DNA of 64,000 nucleotides, from positions 100,508-164,507 of the forward strand of contig QZLH01000038.1 in assembly GCA_003833135.1 (NCBI GenBank). The letters run 5' to 3'. This stretch comes from Oehlia diaphana (taxonomy: Eukaryota > Glomeromycota > Glomeromycetes > Glomerales > Glomeraceae). Below, one piece after another: positions 45,995 through 58,558 of this stretch (the first letter of the stretch is position 1; every line of letters begins with the position of its first letter). The position numbers and the translations under genes are program-made. Under the pieces are notes generated by a model. It had not been told where the DNA came from and did no database searches. It worked only from the letters and a program-made list of their open reading frames with translations.

Positions 45995-47176
45995 AATTTT
46001 TTATCTTAACAAACTTTTAAAAGAATGGAGGAATTGTTAAAAAAAAAATATGATCCCTAGCTTACTGCATTTATTAAATCGTCATACGTGGATCTTAAGA
46101 CTTTGATTGGATTGGAAAAATGGATCTGCGATCGCGTTCTACCAATTGGATGCTGAAAAGATTTGAATGAATGTAGACACAAAACTACTTTAACATAAAT
46201 GCGCTTTTATTTCCAGGCTATCTATCCACTGCTTCCATTACATAAGAATTTGAATGAATTGTAAATAATTATTATTGCGACTCGCGTTAATACTTTATGA
46301 TTTTTTAAAAAAAGAAAAAAATTTTGATTATTCATTTAACGTCCCCTAAATAATCTCCTTTTTTTGGTTTTGTGCAAGCATACGCAATAAACGGCCTTAT
46401 AAAGAAATAAAATCAATGTTTCTCATGTTTCACAATTACGCATTATGATCATATTGGTCACACATAAATACTTGTCTATCCTCGGGGAGACATATTTAGA
46501 AGAATATAAGTGCCGTATAGCGCTGCGTACAGTAACCCCGGGGTCTTAGGTCTTATAATAGTGTATGCAGCGTCATACGGTAATAATACAAACACGGAAA
46601 ATTTACTATTCAATTATCCAATTGTCAAGGGCATAAGTTTCAAATAACAATGTGTATAAGTATTGATTTTGCCTTTTTTCTTCGTAATTCCTGCTTTCGG
46701 CAACCCGACAAGGATATCTACCAAAGAAAGAAATTATGATTTTTGGGTCCTTATTCGCTTCCGTCTAGACACGTTCTTATATATTTAATTTAAAATATAC
46801 GAACAGATATCATCGATAAATTATTTTCTGTTTAATGGATCTCTAGTAATGTTGATGCAGTATATTTATACTATTATTTTTTTTGAACGTGACTGTATAA
46901 AATCGAAAATGTGAATCGTTGTATCACAGTTACTATTCTATTTCTAAAAAAGTCATGAACTACTAGTTTTTTTCATTGAAAATAAATTATTTCATACTAA
47001 AAGAAAAAAACTTAATCAAATCGTATGGTGAGAAACAGAAAAAAAGAAATCCAAATTTATTAATATAATTTGTACATCACCAGAATGAAATGAGTAAATA
47101 AAGCATAAATTCTCATTAAATTTTCGTTTTGCATATTAAAAAAATCAATAAAAATTTAAAAATTTAAAATTATAAA
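45995..47176. other. Intergenic, with one imperfect inverted repeat
   Basis: The upstream region of the eIF4A-like gene and of the secreted-protein gene. It contains an inverted repeat at 46512-46581 but no supported ORF. Confidence 0.5.
46512..46581. repeat. Imperfect 19-bp inverted repeat around a CCCCGGGG palindrome
   Basis: Arms gccgtatagcgctgcgtac (46512-46530) and gtatgcagcgtcatacggt (46563-46581) pair at about 15 of 19 positions. The loop contains the perfect palindrome accccggggt (46535-46544), unusually GC-rich for this window. Confidence 0.65.
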
Positions 47177-47578
47177 ATGCATATAATAATTTTCTTGATA
47201 TCGTTATTAATACTGTGTAGTATTAATTTAACAAATTGTCAAGATCCAAACTTTCCAACACCACTACCATTTTTAACTTCAACAGGATTTCTTGAACCAT
47301 CACTGACACCTTTACCCTCACTATTACAACCAACTTTTCCAAATAGTCCGATCCTAACACCTCAAGAACCTACTTCATCAGATTCACCAATTCAACCTTC
47401 TATTGTAACTGTTTTATCTACTACTACTACGTATGTTGGCCCTGCTGTTACTACTCTAAGTCCTACTACTGTTGTAATTTATGTTACTAAAACATCATCC
47501 TGCAACAAAACATTATTGAATTTATGGAATATTGGAATTTTTAACATAATATCGACTATATTTCTTTGTTTTACTTGA
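47177..47578 (+). CDS. Small secreted, probably GPI-anchored wall protein
   Basis: An intronless ORF of 133 codons. A clear signal peptide (MHIIIFLISLLILCSINLTNC, cleavage expected near residue 21) is followed by a Pro/Ser/Thr-rich region suited to O-glycosylation. After a TVLSTTTTYVGPAVTTLSPTTVV stretch, a hydrophobic C-terminus (IGIFNIISTIFLCFT) preceded by small residues fits a GPI-attachment signal. Expected at the plasma membrane or cell wall. No homologue recognised. Confidence 0.65.
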   Translation: MHIIIFLISLLILCSINLTNCQDPNFPTPLPFLTSTGFLEPSLTPLPSLLQPTFPNSPILTPQEPTSSDSPIQPSIVTVLSTTTTYVGPAVTTLSPTTVVIYVTKTSSCNKTLLNLWNIGIFNIISTIFLCFT

Positions 47579-47959
47579 ATTAAGAAATTTATTAGAAAAA
47601 GCAATTTCATTAGAATTTTGTTACTAAAGAAATTACTAATTAATTACCCATAAAGTCGGGATCATTGTTTATATTGTTAAGTAATATATATACTGTATAC
47701 TGTATATTGTATTATTATTTATAATTCGTATTTTACTTATTAATTAAAGCATTTATCTAATGATTATATAAATTATATAAATTTGTTCTCGTTTTCATTT
47801 TATTAGCATTCGAGTTTTTGTACAACAATCGTAGAATCTTAATATAGTAATTTGGTTGATATCGTGTAACAGAAACAAGTTTTTTTTAGAATTTACATTA
47901 TAGCATTTACTTGTATCTAAATTCCAAAACAATAAAAACTGGAAGAAAAAAAAAAAGCT
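47579..47959. other. Intergenic
   Basis: 3' flank of the secreted-protein gene and 5' flank of DUF7918 gene C. It has TA-rich repeats near 47685-47710. No gene seen. Confidence 0.5.
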
Positions 47960-49271
47960 ATGATTTTAGAAGGTTACGGCATTGAAATCTTAGTGAATAA
48001 TAATATTCCTCTTCGAGAATATAGCGAACCATATGAAACTAGTAAAGAGGTAGTTCTGTATAAGAGTTTACAATTTATTTTATATTTCATATGTAAATCA
48101 AAGATATTATTCTTGTTGAATAAACTTTAGCAAATTACAACGAAATCAAGTCTTATACACGATATTAAAACAAACAAATGTTACGAAAGGTTTATATATT
48201 GATTTGATATATTTTAAGTTCGGTCATTTTTTTACAGGAGTTAAATCTTTCAATTACTAAAACATACTTTCATGCTACCCTTTCTTTAGTGACAGAACAG
48301 TGTTCGTGGCAGTACCAAAACCAGGAATGGAATTTACCGTTAAATTATGGGCAGATTCAGCGAAATGGAAGACTTATCGAGCACATGTATATATTGATGG
48401 TACATGGGATCATGTATCTTATACATTAACAGACACGCATTCAACTATCATCGATTATTTTATCAATGAAAGTGATAAGAATAAATATAATTTTTTATTT
48501 GCTCCATCATTGTGGGCGGATGATGATTCAAAGGTTAATTTAAAAGAATATAAAAGTCATGGATTTGGAAGTATATCCGTAGAATTTTTTGAAGCAGAAT
48601 GGACTCTAAAGGAAAACGAAAAGCCTTCTATAAATGATTTTAATGATTCCAATAGCTTACTTTATGATAATCAATTTGAAGAGTCACCATTGTCCGAAGA
48701 AGGGAATCTGCCAATAAAAAGGGCAGATCATAATAGTATAGTAGGAATTGGAGCTTATTATGGATGGAAAAGTGCTGATAAACCATCGGCCATTCTTACC
48801 GTACATTATCGTCCTAAAGAGTGGTTAAAATCGAGAGGCCTTACTCCTGATCCATTATATTCAAGACTTTCTCCGGATCCTCTTTCTGAATCAGGGAGTA
48901 GTGAAAATGAATTTGAAAAAATTAATGAATCCGAAGATGAGATTGAAAGAGGACGTGAACAATTGAAAAGAAATCGTTCACGTAAAAGGAAACGTGATAA
49001 ACGAATTATAAAGAATAATCATAGAAATATTAGATCAACAGCTAACAAATCCATTGAAAAATGTAATGGAAAAAGGGTGGATAATTCAAGAAAGGATAGA
49101 AAGGTTTCAAATACACCAAACGTTAAATTTGCGAGATATTTTGAAGAAATAATTGAAGAAACAAAATTTATTGATATTGAAGCTGGTTTAAATAATCCAA
49201 CTGAAGAAATAAGACAAAATAAAAAACTTCGAGAAATTATAGAAATTCTGGATTCTGATGATGACGATTAA
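47960..49271 (+). CDS. DUF7918-family protein C
   Basis: Exons 47960-48049, 48131-48189, 48290-49271 sum to 1131 nt (376 residues). It begins MILEGYGIEILVNNNIPLREY, then, after two introns, RTVFVAVPKPGMEFTVKLW, AHVYIDGTWDHVSY, GFGSISVEFFEAEW and ILTVHYRPKEWL, in the same order as genes A and B. The phase-2 intron after YER is conserved. The tail has a basic patch KRNRSRKRKRDKR and ends in IIEILDSDDDD. Likely nuclear; function unknown. Confidence 0.8.
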
Positions 49272-49574
49272 TTCAGGTAAAGCAATGAAAATATTTAATA
49301 ATTGATTTATGTTATTGCACTAAAATAAAATAATTTTTTTTTATTAATTATAACTGATTTTAGTAAGAAATGTGGGGATTTTTGTAGATTATATATGATA
49401 TTGATAAAATAAATTAACAATAAGATTCTATCATGTTTAAATAATGTAATTTATCTCTTTATTTATTGTCATTTTTTTTTTATTTTTTAAAGAGACAACA
49501 GGAAAAACAATTGTAATATTAAAAAATATATTATTTATTTAATTAAAAAACTGTACAATTAATTTACAATTTAG
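49272..49574. other. Convergent intergenic stretch
   Basis: A short AT-rich spacer between the stops of DUF7918 gene C (plus) and KAE1 (minus). No gene seen. Confidence 0.6.
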
Positions 49575-51125
<1,551 letters not shown>

Positions 51126-51432
51126 TTTTTTTTTTTTTGATTTAAAAAAGAAATTTATCCAAAGAAAAATTTATACCATTTTGTTACACAGATCGACAGT
51201 GATTTAAAATGTAATTAAAGATTGTCACTTTTACTCCTCCATATTTTACTCTAATTTGGCAAAGATCTATTAGGTTTCACGTGGATGGCAATATAACTAG
51301 CAAAGTAATAAATACTTTTCCAAATAAGTAGCTTATTCAAATAACTTTTTCTTTTATCCCGCATTAATTATTTTATTTATTTATTCTTTTTTTCCCCTAA
51401 AAAAAAAACTTCAAAAAAAGGAAACTGAAAAC
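51126..51432. promoter_or_regulatory. Probable bidirectional promoter region
   Basis: The 307 bp between the KAE1 start (minus) and the start of the small acidic gene (plus) must serve both. It has A/T tracts flanking a slightly GC-richer centre (around 51180-51300). No specific factor site recognised. Confidence 0.5.
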
Positions 51433-51962
51433 ATGAATACAGAAAAGAAAAATTCTACAGATTTTAAGAATGTTCTTATAAAGTAGGTTACATATTAATA
51501 TATTAGTTTTTTTTTCAAATGATTAAATCGGCTGTGAATTTTATAGTGATGATAGTAACGATGAAGTATCAGAGAATGAACAAAATGAAACCAGCTCTGG
51601 ATTATCAAAAGAAGATAAACATGTTAAACATCAAGGTACCGTATTTACCGCAAAAAAGTTGGTTTTCAATATAAAATCTGATCAAATTAAATTTTTTTTT
51701 AAAGTGGAATTTACTAAAGAAGTTCTCGATATAATTAATAAAAAGCTCAACGAATTAGATAATAATACAGATCGTAAACCTGATTATTTCTTTTATCTTT
51801 CAGAATAATTTTTTTAAAATAAATGGATATTTCTAATTTATTTTTTTTATTGTAATAAACTAATAAGGTCATTCGAAAGGTGAATCACTTTCTCCAGGTC
51901 GACTACAAGTTGCTCCTGTAAGTACTCCTATCGATAGTTATGAAGTTAATGGCGGTCTCTAA
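51433..51962 (+). CDS. Small acidic protein of unknown function
   Basis: Exons 51433-51482, 51547-51635, 51705-51773, 51868-51962 sum to 303 nt (100 residues). Starts MNTEKKNSTDFKNVL, has an acidic stretch DDSNDEVSENEQNE, a short helical part EFTKEVLDIINKKLNELD, and ends APVSTPIDSYEVNGGL. All four exons keep the frame across GT..AG sites, which supports a real gene. It is head to head with KAE1. No family recognised. Confidence 0.6.
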
Positions 51963-52469
51963 AAACAAAGTGACAGAGCGTTTCAAGAGGAAAAAATGAT
52001 CATGTGTAATTTACACGATTCTATTAATAAAATACAACCTAAATTTTGAAATTAACTTTATAAAAAATTAATTATTTTTATAAAAAAACGTATAAATAAC
52101 AATGCAACAACGATAATGTGATGCATTAATTATAAGAATATGGTTTGTACATTGTACAAACATGTGGTTTTGCATACGCCCACTTCTAGGAATCAAACTT
52201 TCTTTTATCTAAAAAAATTAATTTCATATTATTATAGTTTGAATTTCTCTTTTAATTGATCTTTCCATCTGTTTTTCTATGGTCTGTATAACACTTATAG
52301 AGCCTAATGGTAAAGATAGCCTCTAATCTGAAACTTTAATCACCCAAAAATTTTATAAGCCATTCAGAGTAGATATCAAAATTAAAGAAATAATATGAAA
52401 AGTCATTACTTCTACCAAAGGATTTTAACACCTGCTGTAACTGCTTAATCATAAGTCAAATGTTAAAAT
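51963..52469. other. Intergenic
   Basis: AT-rich sequence between the small acidic gene and transposon relics. No gene seen. Confidence 0.5.
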
Positions 52470-52730
52470 CATTTGTAAAAATATTTTTTATTTAACTTTA
52501 CTTAAAGATAAATATAATAGGCTATTATCAAAAACAGAAAAATACATGATTTCAATAGCAATAGATTATTTTACTAAGTGGTAAAAGCAAGAACTATAAA
52601 GGAAAAATGCAAAAGTATTAGTAAAATAATATGTAAATATAATTATCAAAAGAAGATATTAAATAATAAAAGGATTCAAGATTAAAAGTGCAGAATACTA
52701 AATAATAAAAGGATTCAAAATATACAGTAT
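52470..52730 (+). pseudogene. Ty3-type retrotransposon integrase relic
   Basis: Plus-strand frames near 52545 give ISIAIDYFTKW and, one base shifted, VKARTIKEK. This is the D-Y-F-(T/S)-K-W block of Ty3/gypsy integrases. Stops follow at once. A 20-bp direct repeat (taaataataaaaggattcaa) lies at about 52660-52720. Confidence 0.5.
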
Positions 52731-53381
52731 ATATAAAGATTAAGAGATAGCTAAAAATTAATTATAACTATAATAATTTTAGCTAGTATTTAAAAAATAA
52801 ATAGCTGGAATATATATATGCATTAGTTACATTTTAGCTAATTGGAATAGTAAAATATTATTTTAAAATTAAAATATAATTACAATTATTTATTTAATAG
52901 TAAAATTTTAATTATTTTAATTAGCTAAAAAATTACATTATATATCATTTTTATTTATTATATTTATTCAAAAAAATTATATTTTTTTGATTAATTATTA
53001 ATTTTAAAATTAGGATTTTATAAATTGCTGCAATGGCGAAAAATCGCTAGTTCTCAAAGTTCGCTTAATCATGTAATAAATTATCACATGTTTCGTAATT
53101 CTTATTTTATACATTTACTATAACTTTTATCAATTTTATAAACTCAATTATAATGCAACACAACATTTACAAATTTCTTAATCTAATTACTGTCATTACC
53201 TTATTGCCATCAATCCATTGTATTTCATATTAATTATTTTGTCATACCTTATACCTAATAAACAATAAAGACATGACTAAAATAAATTAAAATGCATGCA
53301 TAGTTGTAAAACTGAAAAAAATATGATATACGCCACCTTGCAGTTTTTTTGATAATGCCCAATATTTCCACATTTTTTGCA
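52731..53381. other. Very AT-rich spacer
   Basis: Low-complexity A/T sequence up to the end of the MULE relic. No gene seen. Confidence 0.5.
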
Positions 53382-55605
53382 TCAGCGTTGATTTTTTACC
53401 TTAGGAACTTCATGTGTCAATTTGAACCTTTTGGTACCAGCAGGTGGACGACCTTTACCACAATGCTGCTTGGGATTTTGCAATAATGGTACTAAGGTAT
53501 TATTTTCCTTGTCACTAGTATCATTCATATTATTATCTTGTTGAAATTCATCTTTCAAATTTGAATACTCGTCAATTTCTTCACTTTTAATGAATTCTTG
53601 AAGTAAATTGATAAGTTTCTGTGATTTAGAATTTATTTGCAATGCCTTTGAAAAAGCTTTCTTATATATTCCATGCAATTTTTCATAAACAATTCGCTGT
53701 TCATAAATTGTTAGCCTTTTCTCATGAAAATCTCTATTTTTTTAGTCAAATAAGCATAAATATGGTACGGAATTATGATGGTATGTAATATTCTGCTCTT
53801 CCTACATGAATTTATCAGCTGTTAAAAATAGTTCATCAGAACTATTTGTTTTTGTACAATACCATCGTATTGGAATAAATCTAATATAGAATAACAAATT
53901 TTTTGTTGTTAGCATTACCTGAAAGAAGTGCTTGCAAATAATACCACTTCACACAATTGAAAGGTATGAGCAAATATGACTATAATTTTGTAACAAGAGA
54001 ACAAAATATTTAGTTTTTAACATATTTTTAACACTAATTGTCCAGATCTCTTTGACATTATGAACTCTAACATAATTTAACAATTGTTTCAATGTGATTT
54101 GTGGAAGATTAACATTAGAAATTTCACCTAAAGATGTGATTGTTGGATATTCCTATTTTGATGTGATAAGATTGAGATAAAAAATGTGAAAATATGGTGA
54201 GACTGATATGAAAATACAAAAATGAGAAAAGTGTGATGATGAATTGAAATGTAAATGTAAAGATTTAATAAGGGAATTAAGATTGGAATGTAATAATACA
54301 ATAAATGTTGAATAAACGATACAACAGTTCACTTACTTTATCAGCATTTTCAACTAGATTTGCTATATAATACAATGATTGATCAATTTCATCATGATGC
54401 ATTTTCAACATTGTAAGTGTAAGAAATTTTTAAAGACATTGGTCTATTTTTGTAAACAAAAAGTTTGTTTTAATCTGATTTTTGATACTTGGGATTGCTA
54501 ATTGCCAAAATCTATATTCATTTTCCTTATCTTGAATATCAAGTAATCTATAAATTTCCTTTGCAAGATCACACAATGAAACATTTGAATTATATAACAA
54601 ACATTTCAAACATACTGTATATTCATAGATTTCACACGTGAGCTAGCTATCATACTTCCTGTAAACTTAAAATTATAGTAAAACAATGTACCTAATATGT
54701 TTTTAATTTATAAAGAAATTCTATATATATTCGTGAATTAGGATAGTCTTGTATAATCTTCTCAAATAGTTGTTGGAAATCATCTTCAGCAAAACTATTA
54801 CAACATTTATAAAACTTTCAAGAAATTTTTGATAATCATCACCTAAAGTCTTTCTAAGATTTTTGTGTAAGTTTTATGTTATATGATAAGTACAATAAAT
54901 GGGATATGTTGATGAAAGAATTTGCTAGATAGCTGCATCAGAAGCTGGATCAGCATCTGTGAGTATCACAGCAGGATAAACACCAGTCAATTCTGTTATT
55001 TGCCTAAACATCCATGCATGTGATTCAAAACTTTCATCTGCTAGAAGGGCTTGTGCAAGTAAAACATTATAGTGATTATTATCAAATCTGACAAACAATA
55101 ATAATGTCATTCCATATCGATTAGTTTTATGGATGACATCATTAACAACACAATTAGAATATTCAATCCAATTTTCTATTTGGCTAGAAGACATCCAAAA
55201 TAAATGTGTAAGAGCATTATCATCATCCCATCCTCGTACAATAATCCAACGTGAATCTATTTCCTTTTGTTGATCAAGCCAATTAGAAATTTTTGCCGTA
55301 TCATTTAATAAAGATTTGTTAGTAGGATAAAATTTTTGTATTGCAGTATAGAGATCTTTTGAATGAATTGGCTGTAAAGGATATTTTCCTTCAAGAAATT
55401 TTCTTTGTATAAAATTTACAGTCTATAGTCATAAATCTTATGTCTTCCATCATTGGATAGGTAAATTTTTTTGCATCTTCAAACTCAATTATGTTGTGAT
55501 TTAAAATGTGATTATGCTCATTCAAGATTTTGTTAACAGTTATAAGAGATTCAGGATTATTAGCCTTTAAACAAGATGTATTAATCAGAAAGGGGCCATC
55601 GAAAA
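53382..55605 (-). pseudogene. Mutator-like (MULE) transposase, decayed and 5'-truncated
   Basis: Minus-strand order: FAR1-like zinc-finger end (INTSCLKANNPESL ... ILNEHNHIL, about 55490-55590), a linker, the MULE core (LLLFVRFDNNHYNVLLAQAL, ESHAWMFRQITEL, AVILTDADPASDAAI; ORF 54925-55194), then after stop codons the C-terminal part with a SWIM-like Cys stretch (near 53950) and the basic tail GKGRPPAGTKRFK (53382-53678). Stops at about 54922 and 54868 and frame changes show it is dead. The N-terminus ends abruptly at about 55600, where unrelated sequence leading to the hAT copy begins. Confidence 0.8.
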
Positions 55606-56210
55606 ATTTTTTAGGGTGCAGAATTGTGGAAAACTGTAAAATTTGCAGTTCTCTGTATTTTTATTGCACTTTTTTGACGCAATTCTGTGGTAATCTGCAA
55701 AATTGCAGAATCCCAAAAAAACTATGTTTGGTATCTCATTTTTTTTTTTGGCTTTTATCACTTTATCAGATCTTTATCACACCAAAATAGATCTTTTTAA
55801 ACTTAAACTTTTTTTTTCAGTTTTAAATTTACTTTTTTTTTCTTTGAAATTATTCAAATTTATTTTTTTTGAAATTATTCAATTTTATTACTTTACTTTA
55901 ACAGTTATTTTTTCTTCAAAGTTATTCATACTTGCTTATCATATAAATAAAAATGGCAAGATCTGCTAGTATATGAAACTATTTAAAAAAAAAAATTTTA
56001 AAAAATTTAGTTTTTGCAAAGAATGTTTTTAACATTCTTTATTACTTTTTTTGTAGATTTCGATACTTCAAAGTTTTCCAAAACTTTGAAATAGTAAGTT
56101 TCACAACATTTTATTGCAAAACTTTACATTTTTTATTTTTTGTTAAGAATGTTACTAACGTTCTTTTTTAATAACTTCATTCTTTTTATTTTACGTGCAC
56201 GACTTATAAC
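55606..56210. other. Left flank of the hAT element
   Basis: Begins ttagggtgcagaattgtgg at about 55609, possibly the element's left end. It has two related direct repeats of about 30 bp (near 55617 and 55679) and then T-rich sequence. No terminal inverted repeat is firmly paired. Confidence 0.4.
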
Positions 56211-58557
56211 TCATAATAACAGAAACAGTTAGAACTAATATACAAAAGCGCAATAATGATACTTTATCTGAAACTCCTCTTTCACGAAAAAAAGCTAATA
56301 AAGGAGGTCCCAAATTTGACGAAGTGTGGCAATATTTTATTCAAGAGGGAGAAGTAAGTCCTGGTCATTATAAAGCTACATGTTATCATTGCAAAAAGGA
56401 ATGATCAAGGGTAAGACCAGTAGCTTTAAAGGCTCATTTAGCAAATGAGTGTTTGGCATGTCCTGAAGAAGTCAGCAAATATTGGCGTAATAAACTTGCA
56501 GAAAATACAGTAAATTATACCTGCAATACGCACTCTTCACAAGATCAAATTTTACAGCCTCAATATAAGCAAACTAAAATTGTAAACCACTTTAGTTCAG
56601 ATAATCCTCTTCCTCCTAAGATAAGCAACTGTATTGATTGCTCTTTATTAAAAGCATGGGTGATGGCAGAAATCCCTTTTGAATTAAAGCTTAAATCCAG
56701 GATATATTCCACCATCTCGAACTACTTTGTCTGGTAGATGTTTAAATGAAGAAATTTCGCGTGTTGATAAAAAAATTAATTCTGAATTGGAGGTAGCAGA
56801 CAATTTAACTTTAAGTAAGAAAATTAATCTTAAAATTTTGTTTAATTATTTATTTTGATGATTATATTAATTTATTAATTCTATCATTTATTTTATAATT
56901 AGCACTGGATGGTTGGACATTCAAACGAAACGAATTACTCTACAATTATATTGTAACAACTTCAGATAGAAAAGAATATTTAATTGCTTTGCGTAATTAT
57001 TCTATGGAATCACATACAGGAGAATTTCTTGCTTCAGAGATATCAACTATTGTAGAAAAAATTGGTTTAGATAAATTTACTGCTGTTGTTACTGATAATG
57101 CTTCTAATTGTCGAATTGCCAAAAGAATAATAGAAGAAAAATATGGTCATATTTGGGATATACGATGTGCAGCTCATACTATTAACTTGATAGCAGCTGA
57201 TTTAGTAAAACTTAATGATATAAAGGAGTTTATTTCAAATTGTGGAATGATTACAGGATTTTTTAATAACTCACATCAAGCTTCTGCGATTTTAGCCCAA
57301 GGTTTAAAAAATATGAAAATCAATATTGAGAGATTACAAACATGGTGTAAGACTAGATGGGGTTCATTATATATGACAACAGACTCAATTTTACGTGCAC
57401 ATCCCATTTTTGACTGGGTAAGATAATTTTTTAATTATTTTTAGATTCTTATGATAATAATTCTAACAAATTTATTAATTAAATAATACAGATTTTATTA
57501 GAATATAGTAATATTGTTACAAATTCAAATGTTTATCTCTTAATTCAAGATGAGGAATTTTTTATAAATTGCTGACATATTCGTTCAATTTGAACTTCCA
57601 TCAAGGAATGCATTAACATTTTTGAAGCAAAATCAGCTTCTTTAGCTGATTGTTTTGTGCAAATGATTAAATTAGCAATTGCTATATTTCCTTTGTCAAA
57701 TCCCTATAAGGCTTCAGCAATTCAAATTTTTAATCGTCGTTATCTTGAGTTCCAGCACTCTGCTTATCTTTTATGTTATTTTCTTCACCCTTATTATCGA
57801 GGTATATTTATTTTTTTTTTAAATTAAATTATTAAAAAATTATTTTTAATTTTTTTTTCTTAGGTTTAGGTCTTAATGATGAAGGGTTTAAAAATGCAGC
57901 AATTACTGCAACAACTCTTTGGCAAAATTTAGGATATTCTAAACAAGAAAGTAAAGAACTTCTTACTCAATTTCGGAAATATGACCAAAAACTTAAGCCC
58001 TATAATTTGCCTTATGAAAAAAATATGGATACACCTGAATTATGGTGGGGTTCTATAAGAACCAAACCATATCATTTACAAAATCTTGCACTTCGACTGT
58101 TTGGTATTGTTGTTTCACAAGCAGGATGTGAACGAAATTTTTTTACACTTAAATGGATTATTGGAAATAGGCGCATAAGGCTTGATGTTAAAAAGCTTGA
58201 AGGTATTTCTAAAATTCGCTCTTACTATCTAACAAGTATTAGAAATGAATTATCATATTATGGAAAGCATTTGAATGAAGCAGAATTGAGAGAAGTTGCC
58301 AGCATTTCTGCAATTGGTGAAATTATTGCTTCAAATGATGATGATGATACTGATTATTTTTTATTAGAGGAAAATCAGGAAGTTCGGAAAAGAGAAGGTG
58401 TACAAGAACGTATTACTTTAATATTAAAGGATTTTATTGATTTTGCACAACCATTCTTTGAAAATCTAGAAAATGTAGATGATAATACTAGTGTAGAAAC
58501 TAATATAGATAGAAATATGGATTTTGATCCTGTTGCGTTAGTTAATCAAGTTTTAGA
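56211..58557 (+). pseudogene. hAT transposase copy 1 (BED finger, RNase H-like core, hAT C-terminal domain)
   Basis: A BED finger (FDEVWQYFIQ, CYHCKKE, ALKAHLANEC) lies at about 56316-56460 with a TGA replacing the Trp codon after CKKE. An intron-like gap (56814-56902) precedes LDGWTFKRNELLYNY, and the core continues with VVTDNASNC and RCAAHTINLIA (56989-57426). The C-terminal dimerisation domain follows (PELWWGSIRTK, SQAGCERNFFTLKW, RRIRLDVKKLEGI; 58007-58557). An internal deletion around 56690 shifts the frame (GYIPPSRTTLSGRCL lies in another frame). It ends at the single N at 58558. Confidence 0.9.
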
Positions 58558-58558
58558 N
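58558..58558. other. Single N at a repeat junction
   Basis: The sequence jumps from the 3' end of copy 1 (ttttaga) to the middle of a second copy (cagacaattt, equal to 56797). This is an assembly join rather than a natural boundary. Confidence 0.85.

Noticed and set aside
55530..55969. Plus-strand ORFs with Phe/Leu-rich ends
   Set aside because: T-rich transposon flank, no family signal.
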